64,000 nt of DNA from the NCBI RefSeq assembly GCF_004362525.1, contig NZ_SNXS01000016.1:23184-87183 (forward strand), written 5' to 3'. How positions within the stretch are numbered: position 1 is the stretch's first letter; each line of letters opens with the position of its first letter. The notes below the pieces were generated by a model. The model was not told the DNA's origin and did not search any database. It saw nothing but the letters and a program-made list of their open reading frames with translations. Origin of the DNA: Roseateles toxinivorans (GTDB taxonomy: Bacteria > Pseudomonadota > Gammaproteobacteria > Burkholderiales > Burkholderiaceae_C). The translations under genes and the position numbers were made by a program. This document shows positions 35,278-42,662 of this stretch, piece by piece.

Positions 35278-36632
35278 GAAGGCTGTCCTTTGATTGCGGG
35301 CTCGCCAAACACAATGCGGTAGTGCTCGACCATTGCGTCCCAGGTTTTCCGGCTGGCCAGCGCCGTACCGGCCGGCGAACCGCCACAGGCCAGGAACACG
35401 TTGGCCAATGAGTGAAAGACGGCGCGCGACAAGCTCGTCACGGTGTTGGGCGTTGGCGTGAGGTGACCTGTGTCGTCCAGGGCCAGATGGCGATAGGGGT
35501 GCGCAAAGCCCTTGGCGCGAAGGCGGTCGACGACGCGATCGCTGCCCCAACTGCAAGGCCACATCTGGTCGTCCTTGCCCGAGATCAGCAGCAGCGGGCC
35601 TCCCGCAAGTTCCACCGGCAATGCGGCGTTGGCGCGCACCTCGGGCCGGTCCAGGTCGGCGCGGTAGCCGGGTGTGGCGGGGTAGCCGTAGGGCGCCTCA
35701 TCGCCCAGGCGCTTCATGTCCACCAGCGAGCGCAGGTTGTTAGACGGCGCAAAGGGGATGTCCTGGCCGCGAAACGTCCAGCTTGGGCCGGCGACACCTT
35801 GCGCTGGATCCCAGCCCGCGCTGGAGGTGTACATCGGCACGATGGCGATCGCACCCTTCACGTATTCAGGCAGGTACGAAGCCAGCACCAACGTGAGCTC
35901 ACCGCCGCGCGACGCTCCCTGGATGGCGATGCGCGTCGGTCTCAGCTCGCGCTGCATCCACTGGAATCCTTCTTCGAAGTACTCAAGCGGGATGGAGGCG
36001 ATGCCCCTCGGCAGGTCTTCGTAGGCGAAGTAGGCCAGGCTCAGCACGTCGTAGCCGAGCGACGCCAGCAGCGGTGCGTAGCCCATTTCCACACCGCCAC
36101 CCGAGCCGGTGAGGCTCATGATGGCGCCGCGTGGGCGGCTGCGGTCCTTCCAGCGCAGCACCGTACCGCGCAGCCGTCCGTCGCGCACCGGCAGCAGCTC
36201 GATCCCGTCGACGAGCCGGGTCAAACGCACCGTGGCGCGGGCGCGCAGCGTGTTACCCGTGTGGGCCGTGAGCTCCACATTGATCGTCTTGACGGGATCG
36301 AAGTGCGGCACGCCCATCTTGTGCGAACGTTCTGTCGCCTGGATCATGAAGTTGCGGTCCGCCAACGGCGACGGCAGCATCGACCAGAACAGGCCTGTCG
36401 GGTCGATGCCTGCGTAGGTGCCCTGTTCGCTCGGTGCGGAGTCAAGGTCGATCGCGCCGTTGCTGTCTGCCACGAAGTCACCGTGAGCGGCCCAGGTGAC
36501 GCCGGCATCGTCGACCAGCCTTGAACCGATGCGGACCGATTCGCCGGGCGCAAACCCAGCCGCAGCAATGCGAATCGGTGTCGGTTGGAGGGCTTCGGGC
36601 GGTGTTACGTGGAGGCTGGCTGTTGTGTTCAT
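35274..36632 (-). CDS. Acyl-CoA thioesterase/BAAT-like hydrolase, copy 1
   Basis: 452 residues from ATG 36632 (an upstream ATG at 36677 lies inside the esterase gene). Same two domains as its neighbour, with PIRIAAAGFAPGESVRIGS, GASRGGEL, SGKDDQMWPC and DDTGHLTPT, and closely similar throughout, so the pair arose by tandem duplication. SerHydrolase triad is complete. Having two suggests different acyl or amino partners, or a heteromer. Confidence 0.88.
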   Translation of the reverse strand: MNTTASLHVTPPEALQPTPIRIAAAGFAPGESVRIGSRLVDDAGVTWAAHGDFVADSNGAIDLDSAPSEQGTYAGIDPTGLFWSMLPSPLADRNFMIQATERSHKMGVPHFDPVKTINVELTAHTGNTLRARATVRLTRLVDGIELLPVRDGRLRGTVLRWKDRSRPRGAIMSLTGSGGGVEMGYAPLLASLGYDVLSLAYFAYEDLPRGIASIPLEYFEEGFQWMQRELRPTRIAIQGASRGGELTLVLASYLPEYVKGAIAIVPMYTSSAGWDPAQGVAGPSWTFRGQDIPFAPSNNLRSLVDMKRLGDEAPYGYPATPGYRADLDRPEVRANAALPVELAGGPLLLISGKDDQMWPCSWGSDRVVDRLRAKGFAHPYRHLALDDTGHLTPTPNTVTSLSRAVFHSLANVFLACGGSPAGTALASRKTWDAMVEHYRIVFGEPAIKGQPS

Positions 36633-36655
36633 GTGGGACTCGGGTTGATTCCGGT

Positions 36656-37546
36656 TCAGGCCACGCCGTGCAACCAACGTAGACCCTGGCTCAGGGCCAC
36701 GAAGGGAGCCGAGCTGTGGTTCTCGTTGGGGAAGACCGCGCTGGTGACCCGGCAGCCGGCGCGTTGCCCTATCAATGTGGCCATACGCTGCGAGTCGGCC
36801 ACAATGTCAGGGATGCCACCCATGACGCCGAAGTACTGCTTCCAGACCGGCGTGTCGAGCACCGCTGCCCAAGCCTTGGCGAATCCCTCGGGTGTCTCTT
36901 CGTCTCCGGCGGCGATGTACACCGAGACATCGATCGGTTCAGCCTCACGCACGAAACGCTCTGCGCGGTCGAACATAAAGGGCTTCCTCCACCATAGCGA
37001 CGAACCCACCGCAAAGTAGCGCCTGAAGCGCTGGGGGTCGCTCAGCAGGGCGTGCAGGGTGAACAGGCCACCGAGCGAGTGGCCGGACAGGGTCCACTGC
37101 TCCGGGTCGATGCCGCACTCGACTTCGAGGGCCGGCTTGAGTTCGTTGTTCAGGAAGGCCAGAAAGCGATCGGCCTGGCCCGACGGTGGCGCTGGCGTAC
37201 CGAGAATCTCGCCGTACGGCGCATCCCACTCGGGCCAGGCGACGGGCGTGAGCTCCGTGTTGCGTGCCACCATGGCTGGCACGGCGGAGTCGAGCACATA
37301 GCCCACCGAAACCAGCGCCGCCGGCGGCAGGTTGCCCGACATCTCCAAAAAGCTGGCGAGCTGAAACGCAGTGCCGCACGCGTAGTTACCGTCCAGTGTG
37401 AGCAGACCATGCAACGGGCCGTCGGGTCTGCGCATGGCCGGCAGCGTCACCGTGACCAGGAAGCGGTAGCCAATGTGGTCCGGCTGCACGGTCCAGACCT
37501 CGGTGCGAAGCAAGGTGTTGCTCTTCTCGCGGGAAATGATCTTCAT
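36656..37546 (-). CDS. Alpha/beta hydrolase, putative esterase (Fes/IroE-like)
   Basis: 296 residues of the esterase D/Fes family. The nucleophile is in LSGHSLGGLFTLHALL, the acid follows YIAAGDEE, and the histidine is in FPNENHSSAP. No signal peptide, so cytoplasmic. Related IroE and Fes enzymes open cyclic ester siderophores such as enterobactin. Next to a TonB-receptor regulon this raises siderophore-like or ester-linked natural products as substrates. Confidence 0.88.
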   Translation of the reverse strand: MKIISREKSNTLLRTEVWTVQPDHIGYRFLVTVTLPAMRRPDGPLHGLLTLDGNYACGTAFQLASFLEMSGNLPPAALVSVGYVLDSAVPAMVARNTELTPVAWPEWDAPYGEILGTPAPPSGQADRFLAFLNNELKPALEVECGIDPEQWTLSGHSLGGLFTLHALLSDPQRFRRYFAVGSSLWWRKPFMFDRAERFVREAEPIDVSVYIAAGDEETPEGFAKAWAAVLDTPVWKQYFGVMGGIPDIVADSQRMATLIGQRAGCRVTSAVFPNENHSSAPFVALSQGLRWLHGVA

Positions 37547-37564
37547 GCTGGAGACGCCTCTTGT

Positions 37565-38428
37565 TCAGCAGTTGATGGGCTCGAACACGGTGCTCACGCC
37601 GCAGGCCTCGTCGGCCGCGACGATCAAGCCTTGGCCGAAGGCCGAATGACCGACGTTGTGGCTCTTCAGGTGCGCGGCACAGGCGTCGATGGATGCGGTC
37701 GAGTAGTGCAATGCGATTGGCAAGCCGCCCAAGCCACCCAGGCCCGCACTGGGCAGGTGCTTGCCATAGCGCTCGGTAGCGCGTGCGATCGTCGTCACTT
37801 CGGTCACCTCGCCGCGTGGCCCGACGAAGGAAAACCCGTCGGGCCCGGTGCTGGTCGGCGCGCCTTCGTACACCGTCGTGAAGTAGGCCAGGTCCTTGGC
37901 CGGGTCGTCGGACATGTACACGAGCCGCGTCACGTCACACACGGTGTTGGCGTGGTGCGTGTAGGCCTCGATGAAGATCGTCTCGGGCTTTTCGTGCACC
38001 GAATGGAACAGCGACATGTAGCGGTGCTCTTCACGCCAGAAGTAGAACGACGAGCTTGCGGTGTAGTCGGGCGTGCCGTCGGGCCGCACGATCTTGCGGC
38101 GCGCGCTCAGAATGGGGTAGGTGGTCAGGCCCGCAGCCTTGAGGCGTTCGGTGTCGGCCTCCAGGCTATTGCTTTGCAGGCTGACATTGGCCAGGCCCTG
38201 TCCGGCCGCCAGGCGCGGGCGGTATTGCGCATTGATCGCGGGCGGCGCGTCGCCAAGGAAGAACAGCTCCAGATAAGTGTTCTTCAGGTGGATCACCGAG
38301 TTGGCCGAGCCGATGGCCTCGTGCTTGGCGATGGGCCGCACGTGAAAGCCGAGCTGCGCGTAGGTGGCCACGGCGGGCTCCAGCGGCTCAACGAGGATGA
38401 GGAAGTGATCTAGGGTTCTCACGGGCAT
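37565..38428 (-). CDS. VOC-superfamily protein (Glyoxalase_3-like), copy 1
   Basis: 287 residues from ATG 38428; sequence open further upstream belongs to the antisense of the amidohydrolase gene. VRTLDHFLILVEPLEPAVATY then YAQLGFHVRP and the NTYLELFF strand define the fold. Paralogue of the 33055-33930 gene. Both carry ILSARRKIVRPDG/ILSARRQVTMPDG, a segment that may mark the subfamily. Confidence 0.85.
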   Translation of the reverse strand: MPVRTLDHFLILVEPLEPAVATYAQLGFHVRPIAKHEAIGSANSVIHLKNTYLELFFLGDAPPAINAQYRPRLAAGQGLANVSLQSNSLEADTERLKAAGLTTYPILSARRKIVRPDGTPDYTASSSFYFWREEHRYMSLFHSVHEKPETIFIEAYTHHANTVCDVTRLVYMSDDPAKDLAYFTTVYEGAPTSTGPDGFSFVGPRGEVTEVTTIARATERYGKHLPSAGLGGLGGLPIALHYSTASIDACAAHLKSHNVGHSAFGQGLIVAADEACGVSTVFEPINC

Positions 38429-38457
38429 GGCTGGGGTCTCGTTGCGCAGCGGTTCGG

Positions 38458-40077
38458 TCAGGTCAGCTTGGGCATTTGCAGCACCACCGGTGGCATCGCT
38501 GCATAGGCAGCCTTGATGCGTGCAAAGCCGTCGCGCAGGGCGGGCTCGCGCAGCAGGTGCTGGCCCGCGAGCACGCTTTGGATGCGCCGCGTGGCGTGGA
38601 TGTCTTGCAGAGGATCGGCGTCCAGCAGCAGCAGGTCGGCGCGGCCCCCGACGCTGACCGTGCCGTCGGCTGCGCCTTCGCCGTGGTACTGGGCGGCCAG
38701 GCGCGTGCTGTTGTGAAGCGCCTCGTGAGGCACCAGCCCGCAGTGCTGCGTCAGGCGCACCAGCTCTTCGTGCAGCGAATGCCCGGCCACCAAGGTCGGG
38801 TTGGGGTAGTCGGTTCCCGTGAGTACACGCACGCCCGCGCGGTGAGCGGCGGCAATGCTCTGGCAGCTCAATGCGTAGGTTTCGTCGTACAGATACTGCT
38901 TGTCCGGGTTGTTGCGGTACATGGCCAACAACGGGCTGTCCGGGGCGAGCAGCGCTTTGTGTAACGTGCTCATGTGGTCCCAATCGGGCGCGTCCATCGG
39001 GAGGCGCCCGCCGATCACTTCGATGCGGTGCGAGACGGCCGCAGTGCCGTGCAGCCAGGTACCGTGCTCGGCCATCAGGCGCACCAGGCGTTCGCGCCGC
39101 GCCGCGTCGCGCCGCTCGGGGCCGCGTTCGTTGTAGAAAAGCTCGGCCACATGCGCGATGCCCTGCTGGCCACGTCGGATGGCGGCCTCCACACCCACGG
39201 CGATGGGCACATGGCCCATCACGCGCACGCCGCGGCGCTGGCACACCTCCATCAAGCCTTCATAGCCCTCGGCCGGCAAGTTGCTGTAGGGCTTGGCAAA
39301 ATCGAAGCCCATGTCGGCAAGCTGTTCTCCCGCGCGGCGCCCACCTTCGAGATCGCCCACGCCGTAAGTCATCAGCGGCGAGTGGATGATCGGTGCGCCG
39401 TCGACGATGGGGCTGCCTACCGTCATCGTCGGGCCGACCAGGGTGCCGGATTTGACGCCGTCGCGCATCCAAAGGGCATCGGGGCAGCCCGCCATGACTT
39501 CGATTCGCGTTATGCCGCAGGCCAGCAACTCGAAAAGCTGCAGTTCGTAGGGCAGCACGAGCTGGCTGCCGTCGCCGCCGTCCCGGACCATCCCGGCAAA
39601 GGCTTGCGCCCAGCCCGCAACCATCGGATGGGCGTGGATGTCCGACAGGCCGGGCATCAGAGTGCGGCCAGTAGCGTCAACCACCACGGCATCAGCGGGC
39701 AGCGACGAGCCTGTGGGCTGCACGGCCTCGATGCGGGCGTTGCGCACGACCACGTCGTGCGCGGTCAGCACGTCGGTGCCCAGCATCGTGATCACACGCG
39801 CATTGCGGAACACAAGCGCGCGGTCGCGGTCGATCTTCTCATACAGCCCGGCCGTGAGAGAAGCATCTGCCCGGCACAGGCTGCTGCGCTCTTTGGGGGT
39901 GATGTCGGCCAACGAGGGCGGTGGCCCGCTGGGCGCACCGGCAGCGGCAAGCCGCGGCGAGCGGTCAGGCGAAAACGCACCGCTCATGAAGTGCAGCGGG
40001 CAGCACCAGCGGCTCCAGCGCTGTGGCGCACGGGTGCCCTCGCTCAGGGTGGGGGTGGCAGCAAGAATTGGATTCAT
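38458..40077 (-). CDS. Amidohydrolase family protein B with CCPxH N-terminus
   Basis: 539 residues. The metallo-amidohydrolase core starts near residue 90 (ALVFRNARVITM): HxH in GLSDIHAHPM, lysine in FDFAKPYSN, GHVPIAVG, and the catalytic aspartate in TGTDYPNPT. Ahead of it is an extension with RWCCPLHFMSGAF, also seen in protein A as MLCCPMHMAMM. The extension is neither a normal signal peptide nor a known domain. Nearest enzymes hydrolyse amides or N-acyl amino acids. Confidence 0.88.
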   Translation of the reverse strand: MNPILAATPTLSEGTRAPQRWSRWCCPLHFMSGAFSPDRSPRLAAAGAPSGPPPSLADITPKERSSLCRADASLTAGLYEKIDRDRALVFRNARVITMLGTDVLTAHDVVVRNARIEAVQPTGSSLPADAVVVDATGRTLMPGLSDIHAHPMVAGWAQAFAGMVRDGGDGSQLVLPYELQLFELLACGITRIEVMAGCPDALWMRDGVKSGTLVGPTMTVGSPIVDGAPIIHSPLMTYGVGDLEGGRRAGEQLADMGFDFAKPYSNLPAEGYEGLMEVCQRRGVRVMGHVPIAVGVEAAIRRGQQGIAHVAELFYNERGPERRDAARRERLVRLMAEHGTWLHGTAAVSHRIEVIGGRLPMDAPDWDHMSTLHKALLAPDSPLLAMYRNNPDKQYLYDETYALSCQSIAAAHRAGVRVLTGTDYPNPTLVAGHSLHEELVRLTQHCGLVPHEALHNSTRLAAQYHGEGAADGTVSVGGRADLLLLDADPLQDIHATRRIQSVLAGQHLLREPALRDGFARIKAAYAAMPPVVLQMPKLT

Positions 40078-40086
40078 TTCATGACC

Positions 40087-40542
40087 TCATGGAACAGCGA
40101 CAACCGCCTCGACTTCGACCACCATCTCCGGCGCGAACAACCCGGCCACCTGGAGCGCCAGGCTGGCCGGCCGGTGCTCGCCGAAGAAGCGCTTGCGCAC
40201 GGGCCCCATTGCGGCCAGCAAGCGCATGTCGGTGACGTAGACGGTGAGCTTCACAACGTCTTGCAGCGCTGCTCCGCTGGCCTCGCACACCGCCTGGATG
40301 TTCTTCAGTACCTGCTCCATCTGCGCCGCGGGGTCGCCCACGCCGACCATGCGGCCTTCGCGGTCGAGCGCCACCTGACCGGCGACGAACAGCAGGTTGC
40401 CGGCAGCCACCTTCATGCCATTGGAATAGCTGTTGTTGATGGGTGCCGCCATCGTGGGCGGGTTGACCAGGCTGATGCGAGGGTTGCTCATGGCGGGTTC
40501 GGCAGAGTGCTGCGGGGGCTGGTCCTGGGCTGCGCCGCTCAT
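40087..40542 (-). CDS. RidA-like protein, active-site Arg replaced
   Basis: 151 residues from ATG 40542, which overlaps the amidohydrolase A stop; ATG 40491 gives a more typical 134. The fold pattern YSNGMKVAAGNLLFVAGQVALD and VVKLTVYVTDM is clear. RidA imine deaminases need Arg105 in PARSCVEV; the aligned stretch here is PASLALQV, so the arginine is Ser. It is probably not an enamine/imine deaminase, but a diverged Rid-family protein with an operon-specific role. Confidence 0.85.
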   Translation of the reverse strand: MSGAAQDQPPQHSAEPAMSNPRISLVNPPTMAAPINNSYSNGMKVAAGNLLFVAGQVALDREGRMVGVGDPAAQMEQVLKNIQAVCEASGAALQDVVKLTVYVTDMRLLAAMGPVRKRFFGEHRPASLALQVAGLFAPEMVVEVEAVVAVP

Positions 40543-42134
40543 GCTGCCGCCGGTACGGGCATGCGGGCAAAGATCGCCTTGGCTCGCTCCACGCCGCGGT
40601 CCATCGCGGCGCGATGCAGGTAGGCGTTGCCGAGCATCACACCGGCAATCTGGCGCGTGGCGCCGATATCGCGGCTGGGGTCGGCGTTGAGCAGCACGAG
40701 GTCGCTGCGCTTGCCGGTCTCCAGCGTGCCGGACACAGACGACTCACCATGGTGCGCTGCTGAGTTGACCGTTGCGCAGCGCAGCGCCTCCAGCGGCGTC
40801 ATGCCCACGTCCTTGACGAACCACTCGAGCTCGTCGTGGATGGTGTGCGGGCCCGTGCCATTGCAATTGCCCATGTCGGTGCCGGGGACGATGCGCACGC
40901 CCTCGGCCTTGAGCGCTTTCATCATGTTGATCGAGTGCAGCAGGCAATCGGTGCCCTGGGCCACGAATTGAGGGTTGCCGCTGAACATCTGCACGATCGG
41001 CCCGGCAGGACGCATCAGGTGGCGCAAGACAGGGTCGAACACGCCTGCGGCCTTGAAGGCGTCGGGACGCTGCCCGATGTCGTACTCGAACATCATCGAC
41101 ACCGTCAGCGTGCTCTGCACCGTCACGCCCAGCTCGGCGCTCAGGCGCGCACGGCGAGCCATCATGTCCAGGTTGCGGCGCTCGGATTCGGAGTCGTTGT
41201 AGAAGTACTCGAAGACATGTGCCACGCCGCGCTGGCCTTTGCGCAAGGCATGCTCCACTGACACCGCCGCCGGGATATGGCCGGTGACTTCGATGCCCAG
41301 CGCCTTGCACTCGTCCATCAGCAGGTCGTAAGCCTCTAGGCCCAACCGGGTATAGGGCTTGGCGAAATCGAAGCCGAGTTCCTGCAGCCGCCGTGCCGCC
41401 GTGCGACCGCCTTCGGGGGTGCCGATGCCGTAACTGATGGCGCTGCCCCAGACCAGCGGGTAACCGTCAATCACGGGCGAAGCCACGCGCATCGCCGGTC
41501 CACGCAGGCGGCCTTGGCGGATGCTGTCGCGCAACGCCAGGTCTTCGGCCGAGCCCGCCATCGCCTGGATGCGTGTGATGCCACCAGACAGAAACAGGAA
41601 CATGAGCAAGTCGTAGGGCAGCTGCAGGTCTTCGGCCTTCACCTGTGGTCCGAACATGCCGGCCCAATTGCCCGAGATATGCATCAGCGGCGGATGGCAG
41701 TGGTTGTCGGCCAGGCCCGGGATGACATGCTGGCCCTGCGCTTCGATCACGCGCGCGCCTTCGGGGAGCGCGGCGCCGGTGGGTTGCACGGCGCGGATCA
41801 CGCCATCGCGAACCAGGATGTCGTGGTTGGGCAGCCCCTCGTCGCCTGTCATCGGCCACACCGTGGCGCCGCGGAGCACGACCCAGCAGCCGGGCTCCGC
41901 CACATCGAAGAGATCCTTGGTGTGCTCATCGCCGCGCGATGCCCACTCGGTGGCTTTGGGCGCCGTGCCATCAATGAAGCTGGGCGGCGGCTCGCTGGGC
42001 GGGGGCGCGGCAACCGCGGCGCCCATGCCCATCGGCAACATCATCGCCATGTGCATCGGGCAGCACAGCATGCGCCAGCCGTTCGCGCTGCGACATGGCG
42101 CGTGAGATGCTGGGGTATTCAGATGGAGTGTCAT
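40539..42134 (-). CDS. Amidohydrolase family protein A with CCPxH N-terminus
   Basis: 531 residues from ATG 42134. The longer frame to 42212 has no similar sequence to protein B, so the shorter start is preferred. Metal site: HxH in GLADNHCHPP, lysine in FDFAKPYTR, GHIPAAVS, and aspartate in PGTDMGNCNG. The N-terminal segment MLCCPMHMAMMLPMGMG is rich in Cys, His and Met and precedes the core by about 60 residues. First gene of the long minus-strand operon, divergent from the TonB receptor. Confidence 0.88.
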   Translation of the reverse strand: MTLHLNTPASHAPCRSANGWRMLCCPMHMAMMLPMGMGAAVAAPPPSEPPPSFIDGTAPKATEWASRGDEHTKDLFDVAEPGCWVVLRGATVWPMTGDEGLPNHDILVRDGVIRAVQPTGAALPEGARVIEAQGQHVIPGLADNHCHPPLMHISGNWAGMFGPQVKAEDLQLPYDLLMFLFLSGGITRIQAMAGSAEDLALRDSIRQGRLRGPAMRVASPVIDGYPLVWGSAISYGIGTPEGGRTAARRLQELGFDFAKPYTRLGLEAYDLLMDECKALGIEVTGHIPAAVSVEHALRKGQRGVAHVFEYFYNDSESERRNLDMMARRARLSAELGVTVQSTLTVSMMFEYDIGQRPDAFKAAGVFDPVLRHLMRPAGPIVQMFSGNPQFVAQGTDCLLHSINMMKALKAEGVRIVPGTDMGNCNGTGPHTIHDELEWFVKDVGMTPLEALRCATVNSAAHHGESSVSGTLETGKRSDLVLLNADPSRDIGATRQIAGVMLGNAYLHRAAMDRGVERAKAIFARMPVPAAA

Positions 42135-42662
42135 TGCGAAGTGCTCTCTGACCGGTGTGTGGGGTTGGCAGGGATCAAGTCGGTGAATCGGCCGCTCGCG
42201 CAAAGACGACAAGCCTGAGGTAACGCGGCTGCACCATCTTCAGCAGCGCGACGGCGGCGACGAACAAATCGCCGGTTGCGATCAACAGACGTACATGCCG
42301 AGCGCCTGTGCATCTTGGATAGGTCGCACCGGCAGCGCGGCGAGTTGCTTCTGTGTTCGCGAATCATGTATCGCACCTCATGCCTCAACGTCAGTGGTCA
42401 GAACAAACATCGTGAGGCTCTGGTAAGCAGATGAATCCCGGCCCGACGCGTTGCAAATGATCATAGCGAATATTGACCTCATGTCAATTGACAGTCAACC
42501 AGGCTTAGGTGCTCATTCCATATATAGAGGCATTTATTAGGGAAACCACGGAGGGATAGGATTCGCAAATCATTGACACAGGGTCAAGTTTTTGATCGAA
42601 TTGTGGCGCAGCCCAAGCACCAAGTTTCGGGCGCCCCACACCACCCGCCAGGAGGCTTGCCC
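42135..42662. promoter_or_regulatory. Divergent promoter region, amidohydrolase operon and TonB receptor
   Basis: 528 bases with no gene. The central part (42440-42600) is AT-richer than the surroundings and holds the paired TTGAC/GTCAA operators listed separately. No convincing -10/-35 pair could be assigned, though a TTGACA (42488) and TATATA (42521) are present at too long a spacing. Confidence 0.6.
42473..42587. promoter_or_regulatory. Two TTGAC-N5-GTCAA inverted repeats 100 bp apart
   Basis: TTGACctcatGTCAA at 42473-42487 and TTGACacaggGTCAA at 42573-42587 start exactly 100 bases apart. Between them is a perfect 12-bp palindrome TGTCAATTGACA (42482-42493) and another GTCAA at 42494. The nearby XRE-cupin regulator (44981-45661) is the obvious candidate binder. 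Two distant sites would allow DNA looping. Confidence 0.65.

Noticed and set aside
33937..35562. Longer N-terminus of the BAAT-like copy 2 reading into copy 1
   Set aside because: The extra residues come from the upstream gene in another frame; GTG 35277 matches the start of the conserved domain and gives a coupled overlap.
42488..42526. Sigma-70 promoter from TTGACA (42488) and TATATA (42521)
   Set aside because: Spacing is about 27 bases, too long for a functional promoter; TTGACA is better explained as part of the operator repeats.
42573..42662. Upstream start (TTG 42573) for the TonB receptor
   Set aside because: It lies inside an operator repeat, lacks a ribosome-binding site and would put 30 residues before the signal peptide; ATG 42663 has AGGAGG.
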